A program made the position numbers and the translations under genes. Shown here piece by piece: positions 10,804-22,714 of a stretch of 64,000 nucleotides of DNA. This DNA comes from Diphasiastrum complanatum (taxonomy: Eukaryota > Streptophyta > Lycopodiopsida > Lycopodiales > Lycopodiaceae): positions 54,241,592 to 54,305,591 of the forward strand of contig CM055097.1 of NCBI GenBank assembly GCA_029204225.1, read 5' to 3'. The notes beneath the pieces were generated by a model. The model saw only the letters and a program-made list of their open reading frames with translations. It did not search any database and was not told where the DNA came from. Every line of letters starts with the position of its first letter. Positions within the stretch are counted from its first letter, which is position 1.

Positions 10804-11588
10804 TGTCAAAAATGGTGAACTCCTACAACTTTGTCGCAGCACGAACAAGACACGAAGGTCGAACGAGAACAATTTGCAACAGTCAACGTGTCTTTGACTT
10901 GACGCACTAACGATTCGTGAATCAATCGTGAATTGTAAACACACCTCTAGGACCGCAAAGCGCAAAATGGATGCAAAACAAAACCTACGAAAAGAAACAA
11001 AAAGAACGAAAACACACGAAGAGAAATCTTACGTGCTGGCAGCTGGCAGCTCAACGGGCTTTATGCCCAGCTGAAACGAATAGCAACGACAGAGACTAAC
11101 TAACTAGTTGGTTAGCGTTAACTAGTCTTGTGATTCTATGTTTAGCTATCTTGTAAACTCCACATAGTGGAGGTATAAACAATCCTCTCTAGATCATAAT
11201 TGTGTGAAGAGAGATAGTGAATACAAAGATCTGTAAGAAATAAAGAGAGACGTAGCGAATAGAGTAAGAAAGCAAAAATACCATAGTTGTGCATGAAAGT
11301 CTGCCAACGAGCTAAACACAACGAAAGAGCAGAGAGTCAATCCGCCAACAAGCGAGACACTGACGATCTCGCTCTAAAACCAAACTGACAATATAGTCGT
11401 TCTATTTCATATATCTCTTGGCCTTGTGCTGTGTCTCTTGATTGCTAGAATAAAATATGTTTTGTGTGCGTAGTCGAGTGTCTGGGATTCCGTAAGAGCT
11501 TCCGCATGAAAAAAAAATTCAAAGACAGAAAATTGTTTGCGAATCAGAAGAGAGAGGACGAACATGAAACGAAAAAGCTTTCGCGACA
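10804..11588 (+). repeat. 3' LTR of element B
   Basis: This 785-bp copy starts TGTCAAAAATGG directly after the polypurine stretch CAAGAGGGAG and ends TTCGCGACA. It matches 7112-7894 with numerous substitutions. Confidence 0.9.
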
Positions 11589-11769
11589 ATTAAGAAGAAT
11601 CTTTAGTCAATGCAATTTTGTCTTATAAATCTATTTGCTAGTTGCTGTCTGATCTGATTGCTTATCTGATACCTGAAGAGTCTGGAAGATAAAATAATCT
11701 TTACAACCGCAGACCTTGACCAAATTGTTTCACTTGAGATTTTTCGAATTTCTCCTATTTTTTTGATTA

Positions 11770-13125
11770 TTCTGATGAGCCAGTAAATGATGAGTTGCCA
11801 GATGCGTGTCTATTTTATATAGATGTGACTCCGTTATGGGTAGATGATATCACTAGATATCTAGCCACTTAGGAGATAGATCCTTAGTTGACCAAACCTC
11901 AAAAAATCAAACTTATTATGAAATTTTTACCATATCATCTTATTGCGGGACAACTATATAAGTAAGGTGTTGATGGTATTACACGTTGTTGTGCCCACAA
12001 ATGTGAAGTTCAACAGATTATTGTCTTGACACACGAAGGTATTGGGAGAGGTCATTACTGCTCTGATGCTACTGCTAGGGCAATTCTTCTGGCAGAATTT
12101 TGGTGGCCAACCTTTTCAAACACACTTACGTTTATATAAAAGTTTGCGACGTTTGGCAACGTGCAAAAAATACAAAAAAAAATTGTGACAATCTTCTTAC
12201 TCCAATACTTGAAAGCGAAGCATTTCACAAATGGGGTATTGATTTTGTTGGACCTATTAGTCCAGCAGCACGTGGCACACAATCACGTTATATCTTGATT
12301 GCCACTGATTATGCAATGAAGTGGGTAGAGGCTAGAGCAACACGCAAAGCAGACGCAAATTCTATAGCACGCTTCCTCTATGAAAACATCATCACTATAT
12401 TTGGTTGTCCAATAGAGCTTGTCAGTGATCGAGGTTCTTACTTTCTTAAAAGTAATTTACAGTTTATTGACTCGGTATTTCGTTATTCACTGAAAGAGTA
12501 CTCCGTACTATCCTAGATGCCATGGACTAGCTGAGTCTACAAATAAAACAATGTGTAAAATCTCAGCCAAGATATCAGAAACCAGTCGATCAGACTGGGA
12601 AACAAAATTATTCTCTGCTATCTGGGCATATCGCACAACGCCAAAGCGAGCCACAGATTGAAAAATATTGTTTGAGCTGGTATAAGGCCAAGAGGCTGTT
12701 ATGCCAGTAGAATTTTTAATTCCGTCCTTACGTGTCACTTTAGCTTATGCCACTGACTTGTGTGACGATAATGCTTATCAACACCAAGTTCAGAATCGAC
12801 TTTTCACGTTGACAAAACTGTGTGAGACACGTCTTATATCTTACCATGCACAATTAGTCCACAAACGACGACAGAAGGCCTGGCATGATCGTCATGTCTG
12901 GACTAAGAATATTCATGATGGTGATAAAGTTTTACTTTACACATCTTCTAAAGTTCATCCAAGAAAATCAAAATTCTGTAGCCAAGGTCCTTATGTTGTC
13001 TAAAAAAATTTTACATATGGTGTCGTGCAATTAGAGACGCTCGAAGGCATACCCCTTGACACCTTAGTCAATGGTAGCCGCCTACGGCGATACTATGAAG
13101 ATTCCTTTACCATAGATCCTGTTTG
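11770..13125 (+). pseudogene. gypsy integrase remnant (element C)
   Basis: The fragment starts in the RH-integrase linker and passes a zinc-domain-like stretch (GRGHYCSDATARAIL, AEFWWPTF). The core follows with Asp in KWGIDFVGPI and Asp in LVSDRGSYF, and Glu in the GLAESTNK context after a frameshift near 12520. A C-terminal tail ends VNGSRLRRYYE, like element A, so the two belong to one lineage. In-frame stops are TAG (two near 11870-11890), TAA and one TGA. RT and RNase H are absent. It lies directly right of element B. Confidence 0.8.
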
Positions 13126-14050
13126 AGAAGGATTTTTGGGTTATTAATTTTTTTTTTCTCTTTGATCGATTTTTTTCATGTATATTCCTACCTACTTCTT
13201 TCAAAAACCATATGAAGGCTCAATCTCTAAGCATGGGCTCAAAAAATATTTTTTCGATCCTTTGTAATTTTTTCGATACTTGCTGTTTTTTTGTCCCTTG
13301 TAAATTTCTACATACTTTAAAATTTTTCGATACTCGATTCAAATTTTTAAAAAAAATTTGAGTCCGGATTGACTCAAAAAAATCGTGAATTTTTTCGAGA
13401 CATCTCAAATATTCTAGATTTTTTCGAGTCCAGATCGACTCGAAAAAACTGACGTTTTTTTTTTTTGAATGATTCAAATTTTTTTTATACTTTTCAATTT
13501 TTTGAGTCCTTGTAAAATCTTTTCGATACTGTACAATTTTGCAATCCATCAATTTTTTGACCCATTAGTTTTTCCATCCATCGGTTTTTCGTTTCATCAC
13601 TTTTTTTACTCCAGATTTTTTTGAGTCACTGAGAAGATTTTCACGACTTGAAAATTTTTTCGAGTCATTGAAAATTTTTCGCCTCACTGATAATTTTTTC
13701 AAGACCTAGAAATTTTTCGAGGCATTGAAATTTTTTTAAGTCAATAATAATTTTTTTCAACATTTTTTTGAGTCATTGATTTTTCGATCCATTATTTATT
13801 TTTTTTCGATACCTGATTTTCTCAAGTCGTTCTCATTTTTTTGAGCCTTGTTATTTTTCGACCCTGAATTCCATCCGTCAATTTTCGTGATAACTTGCCT
13901 ACCCTAAATTTTTTGAGTATAACTACGTCAGCCAATTCTTCCTTTTTTACTTCATAATTTTAGAGAGAGTTCATGTCTGATTGACAAATCTCTGGCGCTT
14001 TTTATGATATTTTCTTGCAACTGTTTAATCCACTATCTCATATCTTAAAA
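13126..14050. repeat. AT-rich post-pol region with GAGTC repeats
   Basis: More than 900 bases with no gene. Degenerate copies of TTTTTCGAGTC and TTTTTTGAGTC followed by short variable stretches recur from about 13230 to 13870, some in inverted orientation (GACTCGAAAAA near 13437). It occupies the same post-integrase position as the spacer of element A. The minus-strand ORF at 13220-13552 is made of the repeats and is rejected. Confidence 0.6.
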
Positions 14051-15596
14051 AAAAAGAAAAATCTACTTTGAGATTCGGATACACCCCCGATGCGGTAGGT
14101 ATATCTGTAGTTGGTATAGATTCAGCAAGTACTGGATCAACTAGAACCTCCTTCTGTCTCTAAGCTCTGGTAACAACCATCGAACGTACAGTTCGTTCAT
14201 ATTGAACTACTGGCATTTCCTTGATCGGAATCATATTAATTAAAGTAGTAACCGGTGGTGGTTTGGGTCTTGCAGGACATTCTTTATAACAATGTCCATA
14301 ACCACTTTCTCTATAAAATGGTATAAATTTTTCTTTGTTTGGACATTCAACAACTCTATGATTTTTTCCGCATGCAAAACATCCAAGTGGTGCTCTAGAC
14401 CATTGTCTAGCTGCTTGTTGTTGTGCAGCAGCATAGATAGCATACTGCTCTGAAGGACCACTCTCATGATCATTGCTATAGTTCCATTGCTCATTATCAG
14501 GATAAGTTTCTGGTTCTATTAGATTTGCAAGAGGAGCACTTTGTCTCGTTGGAGCTGGCAGAGCTAGTCGTTCTAAAAATCCAAGGGCAAAATTAAAAGG
14601 CTTCCCATCAGAACCCATTTAATAAGTAGGTTCTTGATACTGAAGCTTAGCATACCTTTGTTGGATGATCCGAGGATTAAAAGAGCAAAAGGCTATTTCA
14701 TGTCCCGTAGAGTTACACAGATGACAAATAGTATTCTTCATTCGTTGTTTCAATGTTGGACATTCATTCATAGTGTGATTGCCTACACAAATTGAACACT
14801 AGACATTCTCTCGGCTATGAAAAGTTTTTGCAAACTTTTCAGGTACTTTGCTCGCTTTACCATGGAATTCTTCCAAGGCTTTAATCTTTTCAACAAGTTG
14901 AGACCACATCTTTTCCAGCTGCATCTGCTGCTTTTGACCAAGTTTCTCAAACTCATCGATCATCTTCTCTACAGTAGCATCGATATTTGTTGATACAATG
15001 GTGGTGGATGTTGTCGTAATTTGCCCTGCGGTATAAGGCAACATTCCAACATTTGGTTCATCATCTAAATCCTCATCCTTCTTATGAATTGCATCGTCCA
15101 CAGCACTTTGTATTGTAGCATATTCATTATGGTATTTTAGCTCGTATCTAATCCTTTTAGGTAGATCTACTAAGAACCACATAATCAAAGCATCGTCATT
15201 GATTAAGATCAGGATCACACTCAAATTTGAGGTGTCTAACCTGTTCAATATAATCTCGTACTGCTTTTCGCTTTCCCATTTTTTACTTAAAAGGAGAAAG
15301 AGATCTTTCATAAAATTTCTAGGCTTAAATCTTGTAATGAGAGCAACTTTAACCACTTCCCAATCTTGACGTTCAGCTTCTTCTTGGTTATAGAACCAAT
15401 CTTGAGCAGCTCTCGTTAAGACCATAGGGAATAACTGAAGTTTATCTTGTGAAAAAACTTCACCATAAACCCTACATGATTTAGGAAAGATCTGGAGAAA
15501 TTTGATGGGATCAGATAACTCATTTTATTCAGGTATATCTAACCAAAGAGATCTTCTAACAATAATTGGTGGTGGGTTCAGTGGTCCTTTAGCCAT
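14050..15596 (-). pseudogene. gypsy Gag with four knuckle-like motifs
   Basis: The frame starts at the ATG at 15594-15596 and carries a TAA near 15525. It then reads the Retrotrans_gag core (LFPMVLTRAAQDWFYNQ, VALITRFKPRNF). The C-terminal part has CSICVGNHTMNEC and CHLCNSTGHEIAFC (about 14790-14680), CFACGKNHRVVEC (about 14370-14330) and a degenerate fourth motif ending GHCYKEC. A TAG at the 14799 end and a TAA near 14620 interrupt an otherwise continuous frame. The first and third motifs are one residue shorter than CX2CX4HX4C. It is truncated near 14050 and has no pol. Confidence 0.75.
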
Positions 15597-15599
15597 AAT

Positions 15600-16062
15600 T
15601 CTAAATTACGTCAATCAAACAATAAGATTGGATCTAGGATTTTTATCAAATCAACTCAATTTTCTCAAATTTTGGACAAAAAACATGGCTAAATCTTACT
15701 CCTTCCTCTTGATGGTCTCTCAAGACCTGTAAATCACTTTTAGAGGGCTTGATACTAGCCTAGATTAATAACAGTCTAATCAATGGCATACAAACATTGA
15801 TGCTTTTTCTTAGCACCAAAAAACTCATCAAGAAGATTCACTGTGAAATTCTGTGGATCTTATGTATATTAAAGATTAAATGATTATAAAGAGGTTCCCA
15901 CACATTTGGAAAGTATAGCTACTGACCCTTACCAAGTTCAAATCCCAAATCTTCAACCTAAGACTTGATTTGAACTTGTCCTCTAACTTTCTAACAACAA
16001 CTTGCTAAAAATGGCTTGTCCTTTAATCAATGATTATCCTCTTGTACTTGGCTCTGATACCA
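15600..16062 (-). other. copia leader and primer-binding site (element E)
   Basis: Bases 15680-16062 resemble the leader of element F (44250-44660), including the end GGCTCTGATACCA, the reverse complement of the initiator-tRNA-Met site. The copia leader meets the gypsy gag ATG around 15597-15680. The ORF at 15502-15732 is a shadow. Confidence 0.65.
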
Positions 16063-16217
16063 TGTTGAAAGTATAGTACTAAGGACCATAAATGGACCTA
16101 CAAAAGGCTCCAAGAGTGATTGATTGTTTGATACACCTATCTATTGCAAAACTGGTCACAAGATCTTGATCTAGGAAAGCAATATTGGATCCCACAATCA
16201 AGAGGGGACATCAAGAT
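16063..16217 (-). repeat. LTR of copia element E, first part
   Basis: It begins TGTTGAAAGTATAGTACTAA next to the primer-binding site and resembles the F-family LTR at 44661. It is cut at 16217 by insertion of element D and resumes at 22309. Confidence 0.75.
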
Positions 16218-16943
16218 TGTGAAGAATTGAAAAAGATTATCTATGTTAGATATAGGGGTCTTATGTTTTTTATGTCAAGCATCTAGGTGTAGGATGTTGA
16301 TAGGACCAAATTTGGCATAGATGGCAAATTATCCATTTCCACTTGTAATGCCACTATTTAGCCAAAATAGAGTAAGAGGCTAAACTTGTGCCAATTAGAG
16401 TGTAGACAAGTGTAATATTTTTGTTTGATGAAATTTAAGAGGTCCAATAGGATTTAGAGGTGGAACCTTGAGGGGTCCAATAGAATTTGAGATTTACTTG
16501 AAAAAGGTCCAATAGAATTTAGAGGTGAATGGATCAATAGGATTTAGAGGTGGCAAAAGTATGGTCCAATCATAGTTAAGCATTGTGGTAGCTCGTGGAT
16601 CTACTAGTATCATTGTACTTCTCATTTGGATCTAATTGATTTAGAGATTGAGTGGATTTTGAGTGTAAGTGATTTTCTAGCTTTCTCTCTCTACCCAAGA
16701 GCTCATGAAGATTTTCTCTCTCTATCCGAGGAGAGCAGCTTGTTTTTACTTAGAATAATTTTTGGATACTTCCCACACGTGTGAATGAGAGTTGGAAGTG
16801 ATTGAATGCATGTAGTAGTGTGTTTATGCCATAGAATCAAAGATAGATCTTGAATCTCAATTTAGTCTTGATGTTGGTGCATCTACACACCTTCGGAGAT
16901 CACAAGTACATGTTGTGGTCAGTCCACACGTGTGAGTTTAACA
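16218..16943 (+). repeat. 5' LTR of element D
   Basis: This 726-bp repeat opens TGTGAAGAATTG and closes GTTTAACA. It contains CACACGTGTG at 16774-16783 and 16925-16934. Confidence 0.9.
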
Positions 16944-16956
16944 TGGTATCAGAGCC
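16944..16956 (+). other. primer-binding site of element D
   Basis: TGGTATCAGAGCC follows the LTR directly, a perfect match to the plant initiator-tRNA-Met type. The leader from 16957 to 17638 holds no gene. Confidence 0.9.
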
Positions 16957-17638
16957 TACCTAAGGTTACCATGCATTTTGATCCATTTAAGTGAAAACTT
17001 TTCATCAATCTTGAGCTAGAAATTGTCAAGATCCATTTTCCTAACTATCTTGTTTAACTTTGGATCAAAAGAGATCAATAGGACATTGATTAGATCTGAC
17101 CTGGTACTGTACGGAATCAGGTGCTCAGACACATATGAGGAACATCCAATCTCAGATTGAGAATTCTCTCGCATGCTTGATCCTTTTATCTTGCTTAATA
17201 GCTTGTTTTGAAGCTATTTTTGTCTAGTTTTTTATGCAATCAGTTTCATATCATTTGGTTGTGCCAATCAAAAGCTATAAGCTTTTGAAGAGGGTTAGGT
17301 AGGGCACCTAGACCTGGGTGGACACATTTGGTCTAGACATTGTTTTGAGATCATAGCCAATTTGTTTCATGCAATATTATTGAGTTTGAGTCAAATTTGA
17401 TTACTTAGTGTATTTCACATGTGCTAAGAGTAAATGATCCTAGCTTTGTCTATTGTCCATCATTTGATGTGAAATAGATCTTGTTTTAGAGAGATTTGAG
17501 TAGCTAGTGAGAATCAATTCACAAATAGTTGCAAGATCTTTCATAAGAGGAGATATCACTTCATTATTGGATCCTATTGAGAGTGTGTAGCAACATTTAT
17601 CATTTATCAGTGAGTTTTTTTCACTCTAAATCTCTTCA

Positions 17639-20600
17639 ATGAGTTCATCTTTGTTGGAACCAAGTGAAAGATTGACTACTTCAAACTATTCAATTTGGAA
17701 GATGAGGATGGAATCCATCTTGATCCTTCAAGATGTAATGGACATAGTTCTTGGCCTTGAAGAAGAACCACAAGTTCTTCAAGAGGTTCAAAAATACAAA
17801 AAGAGAGCTAGGATGGCTCTTCACATTAAGATGAATGTCTCTAATGAGATATTGAGGGAGATAGGTACTTGTACAACATCCAAAGAAGCTTGGGATTGTC
17901 TCAAGACTATCTATGAGGCTAAGAATACCTCTAGGCTCCTCACTCTTAGAAATCAAATCTTCCAAAGTAGCCAAAAGAGTGATGAGAGTGCATCTAGTTA
18001 TGTTTTGAGAGTAAAAGATATTCATGGAGAGCTTGCTTGCATTGGTGATTCCATCAATCAAAATGAGCTAGTCCAAGTCATTCTCAATGGCTTGAGAAGT
18101 GAATTTGATAACATTGTCCAATCCTATGCCATTAAGGAGGAGCTACCAAGTTTGGAGGCTCTCCAAAGTGTGCTAATTTTTGAAGAATCAAGACAAGAGT
18201 ATAAGCTTTTGAGGATGGACAAGCTTTCTCTCACTCATAATGATGGCAAAGCCCTCTTTGCCAAGGACAAGCACAAAGGGAGGAGCAAGAACCAATATCA
18301 ACAATCCTCAAGCAAGGACAAAGCCAAATCCAAAGACAAAGATGATTCCTCTAATGCTTCATCATCCAAACTCGAGAAGAAGAAGATCAAGTGCTTTTAT
18401 TGTGGCAAGAAAGGCCATTACGCCACCAATTGCTTCAAGAAGAAGAATCAACTCAAGCAAGTCAGCATCACCAATGAGAAGGAAGACACTATTGCAAGTG
18501 ATGGAGAGGGATCTCTTATGGTCTCTAGCTTCTCATCCATTCCTTTCAAGAGGGACGACTTATGGTATATTGATAGTGGAGCCTCTTCACATATGTGTAC
18601 CTCCAAGGATTCTTTCTCTTCTATTGCACCTTATGATGGAGTCAAGAAATCAATATACATTGCAAATGATTTTGAATGTCCTATTGAAGGCATAGGGAAC
18701 ATTCTCTTAGAGCTTGCATCCTCTAGAGTTCTTTCTCTTTCTAAAGTTTTTTATGTGCCTAAGCTTACTAAGAATCTCATTAGTGTTGGCCAATTGCTTG
18801 ATAATGGCCTTGATGTAAGATTCAATGTTGATACTTGCACTATCAAGAAGAATGATGAGATACTTGCATTAGGATCTAGATTTGGAGGCATCTATAAACT
18901 AGATCCAAATGAATATGTGAATGCTTGTAGTGTTGCTCTTGTGAACAAGCTTTCTATGGAGGAATTATGGCATAGGAGGTTGGGACATCCCAACTACAAA
19001 TCCATGCTCTCTATGATCAAAGAGGCCAAAGCAATTGGCTTGCCAAAGTCATTCTCCAAGAAGATCAAGCCTTGTGAGGCTTGTGCTATTGCTAAATCTT
19101 ACAAAAAGCCATTTACAAGATCTTCTATCAAAATCAAGCATCCTTTGGAGTTAATCCACTCGGATGTGCATTTCTCATCAACTACAAGCAAGGGAGGAGC
19201 CACTTGTTTTGTTACTTTCATTGATGATTTCACAAGATTCACTTGGATATATCTTCTTGCTTCTAAATCTATGGTGTTTGATCATTTCCTTGTTTTCAAA
19301 GCTTATGTAGAGAAGCAATTCTCATTCAAGATTAAAGCTCTTAGAAGTGATGGAGGTGGTGAATATATCTCCAATAAATCTCATGATTTTTGTGAGCTTG
19401 AAGGCATCAAAAGAGAGTTCTCTTGTGCCTATTCTCCATCTCAAAATGGAGTGGCTGAGAGAAAGAATAGATCTCTATGTGAATGTGCAAAATCTATGAG
19501 AATTGAGGCATCTTTGCCCAAAGATTTTTTGGGAGAAGCCATTAATTGTGCAAATTATCTTTGGAATAGGCTCCCACATATAGCTCTTGGAGGAAAGTCA
19601 CCATATGAAATCTTATATTTGAAGAAGCCTAAGGTTGATCACCTTAGATTTTTTGGATGCATATGCTTTGCCCATATTCCCTTGGAAACAAGGAAGAAGA
19701 AAGATCCTAGTGCATGCAAAGGGATCATGGTTGGATACTCATCCAACAAAAAGGCATGTAGAGTCTTTCTACTCTCTACTTCTCAAGTTATTGAAAGTAG
19801 AGATGTTGTCTTTCATGAAGATCAACATTCATCTTTTGAAGAGGCCGAGATCAAGAAGTCTATGGATGCATCACCCATTATTGACTTTGAAGACAATTAT
19901 GATGTGATGGGGTCGAGAATTGAAGAAGACTCTCCTTGGATTTTCTCACCAAGAAGATCCATGAGAGATAGATCCGAGCCTAAGAGGCTCTCATATGTTG
20001 ACAAAGGCAAACAAGTGGATCTTGATTCCACTAATTATGTTTTTTATGTCTCTCATAAAGAGCCAAAGAATGTACAAGAGGCACTCAATACCAAGGAGTG
20101 GTATGATGCCACGAAGCAAGAGTATGATGCATTGATCACCAACAATACTTGGGAGCTTGTGGATCCTCCATCCAACAAGCATGTGATTGGTTGCAAGTGG
20201 GTATTTTGGATCAAGTACAATCATGATGGCACCATCAACAAGTATAAAGCAAGATTATGTGCCAAAGGATTTGCTCAAATCCATGGCCTTGATTATGAGG
20301 AGACCTTTGCACTCATTGCAAAGATGGTGACAATAAGAATTCTTATTTCTCTTGCTTGTTTCTTTAAGTGGAAGGTGTTCCAATTAGATGTATCCAATGC
20401 TTTTCTAAATGGTTATCTTGAGGAGGAGATCAAATGGAACAACCTCAAGGATTCATCAAGGATAAGTTCAAAGTGTGCTTGCTCTTCAAAAGTCTTTATG
20501 GGCTCAAGCAAGCACCAAGATCATGGTATTCAAGACTTAATTCTTTCCTTATCTCACTAGGATTTACTCTTAGTGACTATGATTCTTCCATGTATCTAAA

Positions 20601-21530
20601 GTTTGTTGATAGTAATATTGTCATTCTTTTGATTTGTGTTGATGACATTATTCTTTGTGGAAGTTTTATCAAGCTAGTTGATGAAACTAAGCTAGCACTT
20701 GGATGTGAGTTTAAAATGCAAGATCTAGGAGAAATACAGCACATCCTAGGCCTAGAGATTGATTTTTATGAAGATCATATTTTTATATGCTAGTCTAGAT
20801 ATGCTCACTCTATGTTGAAAAAATTCCATATGGAAAATTCTAAGAGCATAGATACTCCAATGGAGCAAATTGTAAAAGATCCTAATAAAGGTGATGAAAA
20901 ATCCTTCGAGGACATCACACTTTTTAGGAGTCTTGTAGGCTACTTGATTTGGCTTACAATTACGTGGCCCAATTTAAGTTTTTGTGTGCACAAATTGAGT
21001 CAATTTATGCAAGATCCTAAGATCCATCATTGGAATATGTCCAAGAGGATTCTAAGATACGTATCTTCATCTTGTGATTATGGTCTGCTTTATAAAAGTG
21101 AAGATCTATCCATTGCTAGCTACTCGGATTCGGATTTTGCAAGTGACAAGATGGATCGAAAGTCTATTAGTGCATACACTATCTTTCTTGGAGGCAATGT
21201 AATATCATGTGAGGTCGAGTACAAAGCACTCACTACAGCCACCAAAGAGGTGCTTTGGATCAAGAGATTATTATTGGAGCTAAAGTGCATCAAGGAAGAT
21301 GATCTACCAATGATCAAGTGTGATAATATCTCAGCCCAAGCTCTTGCCAATAATCCCATATTTCATACAAGAAGCAAGCATATAGAAGTGGCACACCATT
21401 TTGTGAGAGAAAAGCTTATTGGAGGAGAAATCTATTTGGAGCATGTCAACTCATTCTCTTGTATTGCGACTCACCAAGACTTTGAGCAAAAGTGCTTTCA
21501 TCAAGCATAGATCTAATCTTGGAGTTATAT
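17639..21530 (+). pseudogene. copia Gag-Pol polyprotein, broken (element D)
   Basis: Translation starts at the ATG at 17639 (MSSSLLEPSERLTTSNYSIW). Domains in order: Gag (residues about 1-240), CCHC knuckle CFYCGKKGHYATNC, protease YIDSGASSHM, pre-integrase LWHRRLGHPNYKSM, integrase with Asp in LIHSDV, Asp in LRSDGGGEY and Glu in GVAERKNR. RT runs from GCKWVFWIKYN; its catalytic motif is CVDD instead of YVDD. A frameshift near 20435 splits RT, a TAG at 20791-20793 replaces the Gln seen in related FICQ motifs, RNase H lacks about 13 residues before CEVEYKAL, and a last frameshift near 21470 alters the C-terminus. Confidence 0.9.
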
Positions 21531-21571
21531 CAATATCAATGCTTAGATCTTCATAGATAATTTCTTAGGAG

Positions 21572-22308
21572 TGTGAAGAATTGAAAAAGATTATCTATGT
21601 TAGATATAGGGGTCTTATGTTTTTTATGTCAAGCTGCATCTAGGTGTAGGATGTTGATAGGACCAAATTTGGCATAGATTGCAAATTATCCATTTCCACT
21701 TGTAATGTCACTACTTAGCCAAAATGGAGTAAGAGGCTAAACTCGTGCCAATTAGAGTGTAGACAAGTGTAATATTTTTGTTTGATGAAATTTAAGAGGT
21801 CCAATAGGATTTAGAGGTGGAACCTTGAGGGGTCCAATAGAATTTGAGATTTACTTGAAAATGGTCCATATGAAAATAGAGGTGAATGGATCAATGGTCC
21901 AATAGGATTATGATGTGGAAAAAGTGTGGTCCAATCATAGTTAGGCATTATGGTAGCTCGTGGATCTACCGGTATCATTGTACTTCTCATTTGGATCTAA
22001 TTGATTTAGTGATTGAGTGGATTTTGAGTGTAAGTGATTTTCTAACTTTCTCTCTTTACCCAAGAACTCATGAAGATTTTCTCTCTCTATCCAAGGAGAG
22101 CAGCTTGTTATTACTTAGAATAATTTTTGGATACTTCCCACATGTGTGAATGAGAGTTGGAAGTGATTGAATGCATGTAGTAGTGTGTTTTTGCCATAGA
22201 ATCAAAGATAGATCTTGAATCGCAATCTAGTCTTGATCTTGGTGCATCCACACACCTTAGGAGATCACAAGTACATGTTGTGGTCAGTCCACACGTGTGA
22301 ATTTAACA
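21572..22308 (+). repeat. 3' LTR of element D
   Basis: This 737-bp repeat aligns with 16218-16943. It has a few short indels and one mutated palindrome (CACATGTGTG near 22139). Confidence 0.9.
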
Positions 22309-22630
22309 AATATTTCCAATGTGCTCTTAAAAATTCTAAGGCATTACTTTGGAATAGTGAATAGTATGTACAAAGGGGCTTCCTTCCACATGAGTTAGGT
22401 GAAAATCCAGCATGTAATAAGGAAGTTGATTGACTCTTTTCCTAAAATGTCATTCTTACGTAACCCTAGAGGTCTGCCAAGTTGGAGGCTAGGTAGATCA
22501 ACCACCTCCATAATTCAAGGTTTTTGGTCCTATAACTTAGGAATCAGGACCAAACAAAGCTAATAGACCCTATGAATGAGATCTAGCCTATCTAGGATAG
22601 CCTACACAAATGGCAACATGGATCTCTTAA
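22309..22630 (-). repeat. LTR of copia element E, second part
   Basis: The sequence resumes the F-family LTR; the segment GTTAGGTGAAAATCCAGCAT is shared with 45040-45060 and 39731-39750. The right end is diverged and not sharply defined. Bases 22631-22714 hold nothing I recognise. Confidence 0.7.
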
Positions 22631-22714
22631 TTTTAAGTTGTTGGACTTTTTCAAGAGTGCGTTTCAATCTTAGGTTTTGGCAAAAGTTTATTATATTGTG
22701 TTTAGATCTATTGT

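Larger units (their letters stand above)
7112..11588 (+). mobile_element. Ty1/copia element B, internally deleted
   Basis: Both LTRs, a primer-binding site, gag, protease, the start of integrase, the second half of RT and RNase H are present in copia order. Most of integrase and the N-terminal half of RT are missing and replaced by about 170 bases of unrelated sequence. Flanks are ATGAA on the left and ATTAA on the right, a 4-of-5 match to a target-site duplication. The LTRs differ by several percent, so the insertion is not recent. It cannot be autonomous. Confidence 0.9.
16218..22308 (+). mobile_element. Ty1/copia element D, full-length but defective
   Basis: It is bounded by two LTRs, with a primer-binding site, a leader of about 700 bases and one gag-pol region in copia order. 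Flanks are AAGAT on the left and AATAT on the right, a 4-of-5 match to a 5-bp duplication. Both flanks belong to the LTR of element E, so D is nested in it. The LTRs differ by roughly 4-5 percent. Frameshifts, a TAG and an in-frame deletion make it non-autonomous. Confidence 0.92.
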
